Assembly (NCBI GenBank): GCA_963812965.1
Contig: CAWEXG010000011.1
Coordinates: 124,001-188,000, forward strand
From: DASXMT01 sp963812965
GTDB lineage: Bacteria; Actinomycetota; Acidimicrobiia; Acidimicrobiales; RAAP-2
Direction: 5' to 3'
DNA length: 64,000 nt
The position numbers and the translations under genes were made by a program. Numbering within the stretch: position 1 is the first letter of the stretch; every line of letters begins with the position of its first letter. The notes beneath the pieces are model-generated. The model had not been told where the DNA came from. It did not search any database and saw only the letters and a list, made by a program, of their open reading frames with translations. Below, piece by piece: positions 27,727 through 37,215 of this stretch.

Positions 27727-29868
27727 CTACCGCCCACCGATCGGCAACGACCCCGGTGCCGAAACATCAGGGGCGCCGGGTACATCGGGAGAGCCGGGTG
27801 CCGCATGGTCCTGCTGATCGGGGTGAGCGATATCGCCACGGGCCCGGCGGCCGCCAGAACGCGACCCGTACAGGCGCCCCGCCATCGAGGACAGCCGACC
27901 ACCCAGATAGTCGACGAAGCCCTCCGGGTGCCGGGTGTAGCTCAAGGTGGCCAGGCCGAACAGCACAGCCAGCAGTCCGGAGTACCGAGCGGGCAGGTTG
28001 GCCAGCTCCTTCTGCAACACGGTGTAGACCAACCCAGCCACCACCGCACCGGTGATCGACCCGAGCCCGACAATGGCCACCACGACCAAGAACACCAGCG
28101 AGATCTCGTAGTTGAAGTCGGTGGGCGAGAGCTGCATCTCCATCGACCCGTAGAGAGCACCACCCACGCCGGCCAAGCCTGCCGACAGGGCGAAGACGCC
28201 TACCCGGAGTCGGTGTACGTCGATGCCGATCGAGGTGGATGCCACCTCACTCCCCCGCATGGCAGCGAGGAACCGACCGGTCGTCCCATCACCCACCAGC
28301 TTCACCACACCGGCAACCAACGCCAAAATGACCAGAGCCAGAACGAAGAAGGCTCGTGACGACGCAAAGCTGATCGGTCCGATCTCTGGTCGAGGAACGT
28401 TCAGACCGCTCGCACCGTTTCCAACCCAACTGTTGGGGAACAACACGTTGTCCGCCAGCAGAGCGAATGCCAACGTGGCCAACGCCAGAGGCAGGCCGGC
28501 CAACCGAAGCGTCGGCAAGGCGACGACGACGCCGATGAGGGCTGCGATGAGCCCACCTAAGACCATCGCCACCAGGATCGACATCCCCGTGTGATCGGCG
28601 AGCTGTCCGGCAGCAAAGCCCCCCACACCAGCGAATGCGGCCTGGCACAGTGAGATCTGCCCGCTCATCCCTGTCAACAGGGTCAGCGACAGGAAGATCA
28701 CTCCGAAGGCCACACCTTGGGTCATGGTGAGAAGCCAGTCGGCCTGAACCCAGGTCAGCGCGGAGACGATGCCCAGGAACGCTATGAACCACGCCAGTGA
28801 AGCGGTGGGTCGGCTCGTCACTCGATGCACGAAGGAAACGCCTCTCCCGGGATGGAGTGCTCGGTGCCAGAGCCCCACGGCGTGGACTCCATCGTCAACG
28901 TCCACGGTCAGCGTGGTGGCAGGTCGATAGGAGCGCGCTTCATCCACCATCGCCGTCGACGGCGGGTCGCACGCGGCCAAAGGGTCTCCCACCCCACGCT
29001 GCCTCGAGAACGGCAGGAACACCAGCAACACGATGAACGGAAGTGAGGGACGGAGTCCGGTGGCGATGATGCCGGCAGGGAGATAGCCGGCAAGGATCTG
29101 CTGGGCAACACCCAGGACCAAGCCACCGACGAGGGCCATCGGCAAGCTGGCAAAGCGCCCGATGACGGCGGCAGCGATGCCCCATATCAACAGCACGGTG
29201 TAGTTCTGCGGGTCGAGCTGGGAGTAGAGCGGCGCCAGTAGCACCCCGGCCAGCCCGGCCATACAGCTCGACAGCACCCAGGCGAACGAGCTCACCCGGT
29301 CGGCGTTGACACCGGTGAGCTCGGTCAGGCGAGGGCTCTCGACCACCGCACGCATCTCGAGACCGATCGGCGTGAACTGGAAGAGCGCCACCAGGACCGC
29401 CACGATGATGAGTGTGGCGGCGGTGATCGAGATCTCCAATCCGCTGAATGGAATGCTCCCCAACCGGAAGTACACGTGCTGTGCGTTCAAGAACAGGGAC
29501 GGCGGCGGAATGACCGGCGTCGAACCGGCGATGATCAGAGCGATCTGAGGAAGGGCTATCAGCAGACCGAGTGCCGGGACCAACTTGACCAAGGGGCTGG
29601 CCGTCCGCACCCGACGGAAGAGGAGCCGGTCGAGGATCAGCCCGACGAAGGGGCCCAATAGAAAGATGGCCAGGAAGCCCGCCGCCCATCGTGGCCAACC
29701 GTCCTGGACCAGAAAGACGAAGGCCAGAGCGGAGACGAAGGCTTGCGCCCCAAAGGCCAAGTTGAAGATCCCCGATGCCTTGTAAGTCAAGACCAGGCCC
29801 ACCGCCATCAAGGCGAAGACACATCCGAAGGGAAGGCCGGGTACGGCGTAGTTGAAGAATTGGGTCAT
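27727..29868 (-). CDS. Fused LivH-LivM permease of the branched-chain amino acid type transporter
   Basis: About 713 residues holding two permeases in one chain. Residues 1-300 are LivH-like (YAVPGLPFGCVFALMAVGLV; ALMAVGLVLTYKASG) and about 360-690 are LivM-like (FLSLTLLTGMSGQISLCQAA; AIVGLGSITGAVVAGLVYTV), joined by a polar linker. About 16 helices are expected. The conserved part begins at MTQFFNYAVPG, ATG 29868, which has no ribosome site. The same frame stays open through the repeat upstream to GTG 30003, which has a G-rich SD-like stretch and lies 20 bases after the binding-protein stop. If that start is used, the repeat codes an N-terminal Ser-Val-Leu extension. Confidence 0.88.
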   Translation of the reverse strand: MTQFFNYAVPGLPFGCVFALMAVGLVLTYKASGIFNLAFGAQAFVSALAFVFLVQDGWPRWAAGFLAIFLLGPFVGLILDRLLFRRVRTASPLVKLVPALGLLIALPQIALIIAGSTPVIPPPSLFLNAQHVYFRLGSIPFSGLEISITAATLIIVAVLVALFQFTPIGLEMRAVVESPRLTELTGVNADRVSSFAWVLSSCMAGLAGVLLAPLYSQLDPQNYTVLLIWGIAAAVIGRFASLPMALVGGLVLGVAQQILAGYLPAGIIATGLRPSLPFIVLLVFLPFSRQRGVGDPLAACDPPSTAMVDEARSYRPATTLTVDVDDGVHAVGLWHRALHPGRGVSFVHRVTSRPTASLAWFIAFLGIVSALTWVQADWLLTMTQGVAFGVIFLSLTLLTGMSGQISLCQAAFAGVGGFAAGQLADHTGMSILVAMVLGGLIAALIGVVVALPTLRLAGLPLALATLAFALLADNVLFPNSWVGNGASGLNVPRPEIGPISFASSRAFFVLALVILALVAGVVKLVGDGTTGRFLAAMRGSEVASTSIGIDVHRLRVGVFALSAGLAGVGGALYGSMEMQLSPTDFNYEISLVFLVVVAIVGLGSITGAVVAGLVYTVLQKELANLPARYSGLLAVLFGLATLSYTRHPEGFVDYLGGRLSSMAGRLYGSRSGGRRARGDIAHPDQQDHAAPGSPDVPGAPDVSAPGSLPIGGR

Positions 29869-29869
29869 C

Positions 29870-29974
29870 GGCGAACCGACAGAACCAGCGGAACCGACAG
29901 AACCAGCGGAAGAGACCGACAGAACCGACAGAACCGACAGAACCGACAGAACCGACAGAACCGACAGAACCGAA
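29870..29974. repeat. Minisatellite between the binding-protein and permease genes
   Basis: Two 18-base units (GAACCGACAGAACCAGCG) followed by six exact 9-base ACCGACAGA units (29915-29968) and a partial one. On the minus strand the repeat reads SVL or GSV depending on frame, with no stop in the permease frame. Confidence 0.9.
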
Positions 29975-30022
29975 CACAGCATGGCTCGGTCGGCCTCGTT
30001 CACCTGCTGCCCCCCGGCCCGG

Positions 30023-31345
30023 TCACCGTCCCGGCACTCCGGGAGGAAGGGGGATGGTCGTGACCGTTGGCCCGGCGGGGGCCGGGTACTTGAAGCACGA
30101 GTACACGCTCTTTCCGGTGCCAAAGACCGGCACGAACGACCCGTGACGCACCTGCACGAACGACGAGCAGTCGAGGCTGGTGACACCGGTATGGGCAACC
30201 TTCCAGTTGACCGGTGGCATGGCTCCGTTCGCCGTAAAAGAGGTCATCTTGTTGATGGCTGCCACCAGCCCGGAACGGGTCACGTTCCTGCCCAAGGAGT
30301 GCAGCCCGGTGACGAAAAGGTCGGCACTCACCCACCCGGCCAGAGCCGGCGTGCTCGGCAACGTGCCTGCCGGCGCGTACTTCTTCAGCGCAGCGTTGAA
30401 GTCGTCGATCCCGGGGTAACGACCTGGGTCGAGCTTCGTGACCTCGAAGGGGGTCTGCTGCACCAGGAAGTAGACGCCCTCCATCGCCGCAGCGTTGTTC
30501 TGAAGGGTCTGCTGGTCGTAGCCGTCGAGCCAGTACTGGGTGACGTTTCCCATTCCGTGCTGTTGCAGCGTCTGGGACAGCTTGATGTTCCCCGTGGCAT
30601 CCATGCACGTGGCCACGAAGTTGACGCCCTCCTGTTGCATACGGGTCACGTCGGCATCAAGGGTTGCTGCACCGTAGGGAATCGATGTGTCGTTCACGGC
30701 GACGTCGATGTGGTACTTCTGCAGTGCCTTCGTGACGCCAATACATCCCTGCGAGGACTGGGCCACGTTGTAGGCGAGCACAGCGGCACGTTTCGCACCG
30801 GTTTGCTGGGCGACGTAAGCGACCTGGGTCATCGGCGCTCCGTAGTTGTCGTACGATCCACCGACGCCGAACATGGTCGGGCCCGACCACTGGGCGTTGG
30901 TGTCCTCTTGTAGCCCGAAAGTCGGAACGGCGTTGGCCCGTAGCACCGAGGAACCGGTGAAGAACGGGGTCCCCACCCCCACCACGGCAAAGACCTTGTC
31001 CTGGACGAGCTGCTGTGCACCGGTCGTGTCCCCGTTGGCAGACAGCCCGTCGTCGACCTGGGGTGAGTAGATGATCTTGCGTCCGTTCACCCCACCTCTG
31101 GCGTTGAGCTGGTCGAAGTAGACCTCGGCCCCCGTGAGCACCGGAGCGAAGTCCGAAGCGGCATAGCCGCTGAACGAGCCCAACGCTCCTACGGTGATAC
31201 TGGTATTCGTCACACCGTCGGTATCGCCAGCATGGGTGACACCGGTACTGCTGGCATTGCCGCACGCGGCGAGCACTGTCCCCGTCACAGCGACCACCAG
31301 GAGCGGACGGATCACCCCGTGCCTCCGCCTCCACGATCGCCTCAC
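30023..31345 (-). CDS. Branched-chain amino acid type ABC transporter substrate-binding lipoprotein
   Basis: A 440-residue periplasmic-binding-protein type I (LivK-like) lipoprotein. The signal peptide ends with the lipobox GTVLAACG, lipidated at Cys. The mature part has ITVGALGSFSGYAASDFAPV, ARGGVNGRKIIYSPQVDDG and VVGVGTPFFTGS. I choose GTG 31345 because AGGAGGGGGAG precedes it. The open frame reaches 31459 but adds only arginine-rich residues. It is the first gene of the Liv operon. Confidence 0.92.
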   Translation of the reverse strand: MRRSWRRRHGVIRPLLVVAVTGTVLAACGNASSTGVTHAGDTDGVTNTSITVGALGSFSGYAASDFAPVLTGAEVYFDQLNARGGVNGRKIIYSPQVDDGLSANGDTTGAQQLVQDKVFAVVGVGTPFFTGSSVLRANAVPTFGLQEDTNAQWSGPTMFGVGGSYDNYGAPMTQVAYVAQQTGAKRAAVLAYNVAQSSQGCIGVTKALQKYHIDVAVNDTSIPYGAATLDADVTRMQQEGVNFVATCMDATGNIKLSQTLQQHGMGNVTQYWLDGYDQQTLQNNAAAMEGVYFLVQQTPFEVTKLDPGRYPGIDDFNAALKKYAPAGTLPSTPALAGWVSADLFVTGLHSLGRNVTRSGLVAAINKMTSFTANGAMPPVNWKVAHTGVTSLDCSSFVQVRHGSFVPVFGTGKSVYSCFKYPAPAGPTVTTIPLPPGVPGR

Positions 31346-31673
31346 CGCTCCCCCTCCTCCTGGTCCTCGTGGACCGACCGTGCAGCGGAGGCACCGCTCA
31401 CGGCGATGAACCGAGACCGAGGGGTCACTACTCCTCCCCTTCGTGCCGGTTCCCGACACCTCATACCAGATACAACCGATCCACCAGGGATTTCATCCCG
31501 GAAACGAATGTACCATCGCAATCTCCCGTGCTGGCGGGATAGGCAGGGCTGCGGTCGTTGTGCCCCCTACGGCCCCCCGGTGGACAAGAACCTCGCCGAG
31601 ACGTACCCGGCTCCCCTGCTTCTGGCGGGCGTACCGTCTCAGTTCCGTCCAGCCCAGGTCAGTCCAGCCCAGG
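31346..31673. other. Intergenic region between the MaoC gene and the Liv operon
   Basis: 328 bases without a credible gene. It should hold the Liv operon promoter (minus strand). A 15-base unit GTCCAGCCCAGGTCA is repeated twice in tandem at 31647-31676, ending on the MaoC stop codon. I see no clear -10/-35 pair. Confidence 0.5.
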
Positions 31674-32105
31674 TCAGCTTCTGGCCGGGACGACCGCCGT
31701 GGCCGTCCCCACCACCTTCTCCTCGCCCTCAGCGTTCTGGAGCCTCACGTCGAGATCGACGAGGTGGTCGGCGCCCTCGATTCGCTTCCCGGTGACCGTG
31801 ACCGTGGTCCGGAGCTCCTCGTCCGGCCAGGTCTGCTTGGCGAACCGGACCTGGAAGTGACGGACGTTGCCGATACCCACGTAGTCGGTGATGGCAGAAC
31901 CGAGGAACCCCATCGAGAACATCCCATGCCCGAACACACTCGGTTGACCGGCAGCGGTGGCCTTCACCTCATCGTGGTGCATCGGGTTGAAGTCGCCTGA
32001 TGCACCAGCGTAGGCAACCAAGTCGGTCCGCGTCAGAACGTGCGAACGGACGGGGGCCTCGTCGCCCTCGGCGATATCTTCGAAGAACAACTGCTGGTCA
32101 CTCAT
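31674..32105 (-). CDS. MaoC-like (R)-specific enoyl-CoA hydratase
   Basis: A 143-residue single hot-dog domain with the hydratase 2 motif YAGASGDFNPMHHDE (catalytic Asp and His) and GHGMFSMGFLGS. Start ATG 32105 follows AGGAGGAAG. It lies downstream of the double acyl-CoA dehydrogenase and the MaoC N-type protein. In related actinobacteria two such half-size proteins form a heterodimeric hydratase that accepts bulky acyl-CoAs. This may be the catalytic partner of the protein at 34561. Confidence 0.88.
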   Translation of the reverse strand: MSDQQLFFEDIAEGDEAPVRSHVLTRTDLVAYAGASGDFNPMHHDEVKATAAGQPSVFGHGMFSMGFLGSAITDYVGIGNVRHFQVRFAKQTWPDEELRTTVTVTGKRIEGADHLVDLDVRLQNAEGEEKVVGTATAVVPARS

Positions 32106-32189
32106 ATCGACGTCTTCCTCCTCTGAGGGGTTCAGCGAATAGGTAGTCCATGCTCGGGGTCAGCCGGCTATATCTGATGGCTGGCCGGA

Positions 32190-34556
32190 TCATCGGCCTG
32201 GCTCGGGATCGCGGGGGAGGCCGAGCAGGCGCTCCCCGATCACGTTTCGTTGCACCTCACTGGTACCGCCGGCAATGGTGAGGCACTTCGTCTGCAGCAC
32301 GCCGTGGGTCCACTGAGCAGCATCGCCGACGGTAGTGGCCCCGGCCGGGCCCAGCAGATCGAGGCCGAACTCCTGTACCCGCTGCTCGAACTCGGCGCCG
32401 AGCAGCTTCCGCACGCTCGACTCAGGCCCAGGTACGACACCCGATACCGAGCGGAGGGTGACCCGCAACCCGAGCACCGCCAAGGACTGCCCTTCAGCCA
32501 AGAGAGAACCGAGACGGTCCAGGACCACTGGTTGTTGGGCCTGCGGGTGGGCAGCTAGCCAGGCGAGCATCGCTTCGAGGCCTCCACCGAAGGCAGAGTC
32601 GGACGAGAGCGAGACGCGTTCGTTGGCAAGGGTCGTCCGTGCCAAACGCCAGCCGCCGTCCACCTCCCCCACCACACAGTCGTCCGGGACAAAGCACTCG
32701 TCGAAGAACACTTCATTGAACAGCTCGTCGCCGGTGATCTCTCGCAAGGGGCGGACATCAATCCCCGGGCTCTTCATGTCGACCAGGAAGTACGTGATCC
32801 CCTTGTGCTTCGGTGCGTCCGGGTTGGTTCGGGCCAGACAGATCCCAACGTCAGCCCGCTTCGCCACCGAGGTCCACACCTTCTGTCCATTGAGGAGCCA
32901 CCCTCCTTCGACCTTGGTGGCGCGGGTGGAAAGCGCAGCCAGGTCGGAACCGGCGCCGGGCTCGCTGAACAGCTGGCACCAGATGAGCTCACCGCGGAAG
33001 GTTGGGCCCACCCACCGCTCGGCCTGGCTCTCCGTGCCGTGGGCGATGATGGTGGGAAGAGCCCAGGCGCCCACCGCTAGACCGGGGCGCCGAAGCCCAA
33101 CGTCCGCACAGGTCTGATCGATGACCAGCTGTTCCACGGCGCCCGCGTTCCGCCCCCAAGGACGGGGCCAGTGAGGCGCCAAGAACCCCTCTTCGGCCAG
33201 TTGTCGGCGTTGTTCGCCGGGGTCCTCGATACCGGCGATGGCTGTCACGATGGGCTTGATCTCGTCGCGGATCTGCTCTGCCTCGGGCGGGAGCTCGATG
33301 GTCAGACGACGCCGGCTGCCGGTGAGCGCCAGTCTGGACGCTTCGGCGCGGAGCGGCGCCGTGCCACCGAGCAGCTGTCGAAGCGTGGTGGAGCGGCGCA
33401 GGTGGATATGGGCGTCATGCTCCCAGGTGAAGCCCATCCCGCCCAGGACCTGAATCACTCCTTTGGCTGCTTCCACGTATCCATCGAGGGCGAGGACGCC
33501 GGCCACCTGGACTGCCAACCGGCTTTGCGACGCGGCACCCAAATCGGTGCTTCCCCCACCGGTGTGGGCGTCGAGGTCGAGCACCTGGGCCGCATCCCAT
33601 GCGGCCGCCACCGCTTGCTCGACAGAGACCAGAAGATCAGCCAGGCGGTGCTTCACCCCCTGGAACTGGCCGATCGGGCGCCCGAACTGCTCACGGGTTC
33701 GGGCGTGCTCGGCGCCGGTGTCCAAGCACCATTGGGCGCCGCCAACTGCTTCGGCGGCAGCAAGGGTGATGGCCAGGTCACGGACCCGCTCGGTGCTGAC
33801 CGCCAGCACGCGCTCGGGCGATACGGTGACGCCGTCCACTTCCCAGGCAGCCAGCCGCCGAGATGGATCGAAGCTCGCCAACGGCTGCGCCTCGATACCC
33901 TGCCCGTACTCGAGGACCACCCACCGCACAGCGCCCTCGGTGCTGTCGGTCGGCGCGGCGCTGTCGGTCGGCGCGGCGCTGTCGGTCGGCGCGGCGCTAC
34001 CGGTCGGCGCGGCGCTGTCGGTCGGCGCGGCGCCATCGAGATGCACCGGGGCCACGACCAGGTGGACCACCGCCCCGTTTGGGATCGGGCCCAGGGTGCC
34101 GTGCACCACCAGGGTCCCGTCCTCCTGCTCCGAGGCGTTCAACCCCGTTGCAGCCACAGCGCCGCCGTCACTCGCCCCACTGGGCACGACCACCCCGGTT
34201 GGAGACGATCCGTCAGCCAAGCCCGGCAGGAACGACTTAGCCTGCGACCCGTCACCGGTTTCGGCGATGATCGCTGCAGCCAAGGCGGTGGACGCCCAGG
34301 GGCCGGGGGCCGCTGCCCGTCCCAGCTCCTCGAGGACGACGGCCAGCTCGACCAGGCCGGCGCCCTGGCCTCCGAGCGCTTCGCTGACGTGGATACCCAA
34401 CCACCCGTGCTCCGCCAGCTCGTGCCAGAACGGCGGCAGCTCGTCCCGGTCGCCGTCGAGGGCGGCGCGGGTGACGTCGGGGGAGCACCGGGACTCGACC
34501 CAGCGCCGCAACGACAGTCGGAGCTCCTCGTGCTCGTCAGCGATCCCGATCGGCAT
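32190..34556 (-). CDS. Double-domain acyl-CoA dehydrogenase (FadE34-like fusion)
   Basis: A 788-residue protein with two complete acyl-CoA dehydrogenase domains in one chain. Domain 1 (about 1-405) has GWLGIHVSEALGGQGAGLVE and REQFGRPIGQFQGVKHRLAD. Domain 2 (about 420-785) has WCQLFSEPGAGSDLAALSTR, LLNGQKVWTSVAKRADVG and the end IAGGTSEVQRNVIGERLLGL. This arrangement resembles mycobacterial FadE34, which dehydrogenates steroid side-chain CoAs. Other FadE proteins are also double. Residues around 175-205 hold a five-unit Ala-Ala-Pro-Thr-Asp-Ser repeat absent from the family. It starts 4 bases after the upstream MaoC-type stop. Confidence 0.9.
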   Translation of the reverse strand: MPIGIADEHEELRLSLRRWVESRCSPDVTRAALDGDRDELPPFWHELAEHGWLGIHVSEALGGQGAGLVELAVVLEELGRAAAPGPWASTALAAAIIAETGDGSQAKSFLPGLADGSSPTGVVVPSGASDGGAVAATGLNASEQEDGTLVVHGTLGPIPNGAVVHLVVAPVHLDGAAPTDSAAPTGSAAPTDSAAPTDSAAPTDSTEGAVRWVVLEYGQGIEAQPLASFDPSRRLAAWEVDGVTVSPERVLAVSTERVRDLAITLAAAEAVGGAQWCLDTGAEHARTREQFGRPIGQFQGVKHRLADLLVSVEQAVAAAWDAAQVLDLDAHTGGGSTDLGAASQSRLAVQVAGVLALDGYVEAAKGVIQVLGGMGFTWEHDAHIHLRRSTTLRQLLGGTAPLRAEASRLALTGSRRRLTIELPPEAEQIRDEIKPIVTAIAGIEDPGEQRRQLAEEGFLAPHWPRPWGRNAGAVEQLVIDQTCADVGLRRPGLAVGAWALPTIIAHGTESQAERWVGPTFRGELIWCQLFSEPGAGSDLAALSTRATKVEGGWLLNGQKVWTSVAKRADVGICLARTNPDAPKHKGITYFLVDMKSPGIDVRPLREITGDELFNEVFFDECFVPDDCVVGEVDGGWRLARTTLANERVSLSSDSAFGGGLEAMLAWLAAHPQAQQPVVLDRLGSLLAEGQSLAVLGLRVTLRSVSGVVPGPESSVRKLLGAEFEQRVQEFGLDLLGPAGATTVGDAAQWTHGVLQTKCLTIAGGTSEVQRNVIGERLLGLPRDPEPGR
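33942..34031. repeat. Five 18-base in-frame tandem repeats in the acyl-CoA dehydrogenase
   Basis: Five copies of an 18-base unit starting GCTGTCGGTCGGCGCG (33942, 33960, 33978, 33996, 34014). They code for AAPTDS on the minus strand, inserted in a beta-domain loop of dehydrogenase domain 1. Confidence 0.92.
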
Positions 34557-34560
34557 GAGA

Positions 34561-35058
34561 TCAGACCCGATGGATGAGGTTCATGCGCGATGTGCACACC
34601 GGCTCACCAGTGGACTGGTCAGACCATGCGGTCTCCACCACCACGAACGTCATCGTCTTCCCCTTGGACTCCTTCTGGTAGGCGTCCACGACCTTGCCGT
34701 CGCCCACCAGCACGTCACCGGCCACGATCGGTCGGTGGTAGGTGAACTCCTGCTCGCCGTGGAGGATGAGGCCACCTTTGGCCATGAGCGGCCCGATGGC
34801 TGCCCCGATCGGGTTACCGGTAGGAGCGTCGGACGGCTGGAGCTCAGGGTACTTTCCGAAGTTCTCCATGACGAACGGGTAGGTCGGTGGCGCAGGGATG
34901 CCCGGCAGGCCGGCCTCGGCTGCCGCCCGAGGATCACGGTAGACAGGGCTGTCGTCTTTGACGGCACCGGCAAAGGTGGCCAGGTGGCCACGTTCCACCG
35001 TCACCACGGATGCTGCGGTCTGCTTGCCGATGATGTCCTGCAGGGTGTCGTCTGCCAC
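34561..35058 (-). CDS. MaoC N-terminal type dehydratase (FAS1-like hot-dog domain)
   Basis: A 165-residue hot-dog protein. Start GTG 35058 has GGAGG six bases before it; the longer open frame is spurious. Visible features are IIGKQTAASVVTVERGHLAT, AGLPGIPAPPTYPFVME and ILHGEQEFTYHRPIVAGDVL, typical of the non-catalytic or regulatory partner (HadA/HadC- or ChsH-like). Four bases separate it from the dehydrogenase. Together with the MaoC protein at 31674 it probably forms an enoyl-CoA hydratase. Divergent from echA with about 147 bases between the starts. Confidence 0.8.
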   Translation of the reverse strand: MADDTLQDIIGKQTAASVVTVERGHLATFAGAVKDDSPVYRDPRAAAEAGLPGIPAPPTYPFVMENFGKYPELQPSDAPTGNPIGAAIGPLMAKGGLILHGEQEFTYHRPIVAGDVLVGDGKVVDAYQKESKGKTMTFVVVETAWSDQSTGEPVCTSRMNLIHRV

Positions 35059-35205
35059 CTGGATCCTCCAGTGTCGTCGTTCGTGTCGCCGGACGGGATC
35101 GTACGCGCCACCGGGCACGCAGTAGGGTGCCCGCTGCGCACCGTAGCGTGGAAGCTCCAGGCTCGGAGCCGGAGTACAGACGATCGAGAACGGACGGAGT
35201 CGACC

Positions 35206-36070
35206 ATGCCGACCATCCCACAGTTCACGACCTTGGGGTATGAGGAGTCCGATGGCGTCGCCTGGGTGACGCTGAACCGACCCGAGGTCTACAACGCATT
35301 CAACGCCACCATGCAGCGAGAGCTCCGCGACGCTGTGGCGGGCCCTACGGCGGCACGACGACGTGCGGGTCGTGGTGCTGACCGGAGCGGGCGACAAGGC
35401 GTTCTGCACCGGTATCGACCGCAACGAGGCCCTGGGAGGGACGCGATCGCCCGGCGACGGCGGCCAACGGGCGATCGACGGGCGAGACGCGTGCACGTCG
35501 GAGCAGGCACCACGCCGTTCATGTTCGACGACCCTGGCGAGAATCTCGGCCCGAAGACGCTGCGACCTCTGGAAGCCGGTCATCGCCGCGGTGAACGGCA
35601 TCGCCTGCGGCGGTGCGTTCTACCTGCTGGGCGAAGTCGACTTCATCATCGCCACCGAGGACTCAATGTTTTTCGACCCCCACGTCACCTACGGCATGGC
35701 CGCTGCGTTCGAGCCGCTACAGATGTCGGGCACGATGCCGTTCGGCGAGCTGGCCCGGCTCACCCTTCTCGGCGCCTCCGAACGCCTGTCGGCGACACGG
35801 GCCCATCAGATCGGCCTGGTGACCGAGCTGGCCTCCGATGTGGACGAACTTCGGGCCAAAGCCCAGTGGGCGGCCGACACCATCGCCGCGGCTCCCGCAC
35901 TCGCCGTCCAGGGCACGCTGCGGGCGCTGTGGGCCGGACGAGACCTCAGCCGCGCCCAGGCCCTCTCGCTCGGTTACGCCTTTGTCGGGCTCGGCAACAG
36001 CGAGGAGTCGCTCGCCGAAGGTCAGCGGGTCTTTGCATCGGGATCACGCCGGGAGTGGCGCCTGCGTTAA
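35206..36070 (+). CDS. Enoyl-CoA hydratase/isomerase family protein, with several frame disruptions
   Basis: Crotonase-fold protein of about 288 codons. ATG 35206 gives VAWVTLNRPEVYNAFN. An extra base near 35331 moves the frame to VRVVVLTGAGDKAFCTGIDR, another near 35560 joins GTTPFMFDDPGENLGPKT to DLWKPVIAAVNGIACGGAFY, and the frame also changes somewhere in 35440-35500 in a way I could not resolve. The oxyanion-hole stretches and VDFIIATEDSMFFDPHVTYG are intact. The repeated breaks could mean a decaying gene, but the pattern matches the single-base errors elsewhere in the window. It is likely part of acyl-CoA degradation with the divergent dehydrogenase operon. Confidence 0.78.
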
Positions 36071-36082
36071 CGCTCCGGTTGC

Positions 36083-37138
36083 TCAGGAGGGGGTGGATGC
36101 CGTGCCCCGCACCGCTGGTAGCCCGTGGTACGGACTGCCAGCCTCTTCCCACGTCTCGTACTGAGCGAAGAACTCATCGCCGAACGGGTCCTTCCCGATG
36201 AGCGGCATGGTCGCACGCCAGATGGTGAAGTCGTGAGGAGCCAGCTCGGAAGCCCGATCGAAGTGACGCTGGGCAACCTCTTCGTCTCCTCCCCCATGGG
36301 CACTGGCCGCCACCCGAAAGTGCAGCCGGGCCAGCACCTCGTCGTTGCTGAGATCGCCTACCGCGTTCCGAGCCTCTTCGGCAGACACCGGTAGATCGCC
36401 GTTCCGGACCCACCGCCGCACTTCGTCGAGATGGGGTTGGGCATCCACACCGGTGAAGTCCCGGAAGAGGTCGGTTCCGAACGCGTAGCCGTTGGGACGG
36501 GCGATCCGGTCTTCTTCGTCGATCCACACCACGGTGGGCACGTTGGAGATGGCGTAGAGCTCGGTAAGGAGATGGTGCGGGTCGTAGAGCACCGGGATGG
36601 TGATATCGGTCGTAAACGGTCGAACGTCCTCGGCAGCGTTGTCGATAGCCACGGCGATGGCCGAGAAGCCGTCGTTCGCCAGCTCGTCGTCGAGGCGCTG
36701 CCAACCGGGAAGGTCGTACCGACAGCCGCACCAGCTGGCGAACGTGACCAGAAGCTTCTTACGCCCATGCCACTCGTCGAGGTGGTGTAGCTCACCCTCG
36801 AGGTCCGGGAGGGTGAACGGCGGCGCCTTCCCCTCGATGGCCTGGTGCCGCAGCTCTGCCGGCAAGGAGATGGCAGCGATGCCGGCAGCGGCATCCACCA
36901 CGCTGACCCGTCCCAGGGCGGTAGCCACTGCAGCCACATCCAACTGGCCATCGACGTACAGCGACTGGATATCGGCGACCGGGATGCAGGTGTCCTCCCG
37001 GCACAGTCCGGACGGCTTCAGCTCCCAACCCAGAGCTTCGGGCAGCACACTGGGTTCGATGAGCAGTCTTTCCCCGTCACCGTGAACGGTCGCCGTCACC
37101 GATCTCGCCTCATCACTGATGATGGTGGCTTGTGGCAT
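36083..37138 (-). CDS. Redoxin (TlpA/AhpC-like) protein with N- and C-terminal extensions
   Basis: A 351-residue protein from ATG 37138. The thioredoxin-fold domain spans about 105-235: GKAPPFTLPDLEGELHHLDE, LLVTFASWCGCRYDLPGW and the cis-Pro region ISNVPTVVWIDEEDRI. The active site reads W-C-G-C, so the two cysteines are one residue apart rather than in the usual CxxC. Residues 1-100 are a separate domain with further cysteines (GLCREDTCIPVAD), and the C-terminus (about 265-345) is TPR-like helical. No signal peptide is seen. It is probably a cytoplasmic thiol oxidoreductase of unknown partner. Confidence 0.75.
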   Translation of the reverse strand: MPQATIISDEARSVTATVHGDGERLLIEPSVLPEALGWELKPSGLCREDTCIPVADIQSLYVDGQLDVAAVATALGRVSVVDAAAGIAAISLPAELRHQAIEGKAPPFTLPDLEGELHHLDEWHGRKKLLVTFASWCGCRYDLPGWQRLDDELANDGFSAIAVAIDNAAEDVRPFTTDITIPVLYDPHHLLTELYAISNVPTVVWIDEEDRIARPNGYAFGTDLFRDFTGVDAQPHLDEVRRWVRNGDLPVSAEEARNAVGDLSNDEVLARLHFRVAASAHGGGDEEVAQRHFDRASELAPHDFTIWRATMPLIGKDPFGDEFFAQYETWEEAGSPYHGLPAVRGTASTPS

Positions 37139-37215
37139 CTTCGACCCCCTCGTCCTGTCCACCGTGGCCGCCTGGGGTACGGACTGTCAAGCGTGTCCGG
37201 GATCCCGGCTGCCGA

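Noticed and set aside
29870..29974. CRISPR-like array
   Set aside because: Units are 9 and 18 bases with no spacers and no cas genes, so it is a minisatellite.
33463..36201. Very long plus-strand open frame through the acyl-CoA dehydrogenase region
   Set aside because: It is a shadow of the minus-strand gene up to 35205; only the part from 35206 is real (echA).
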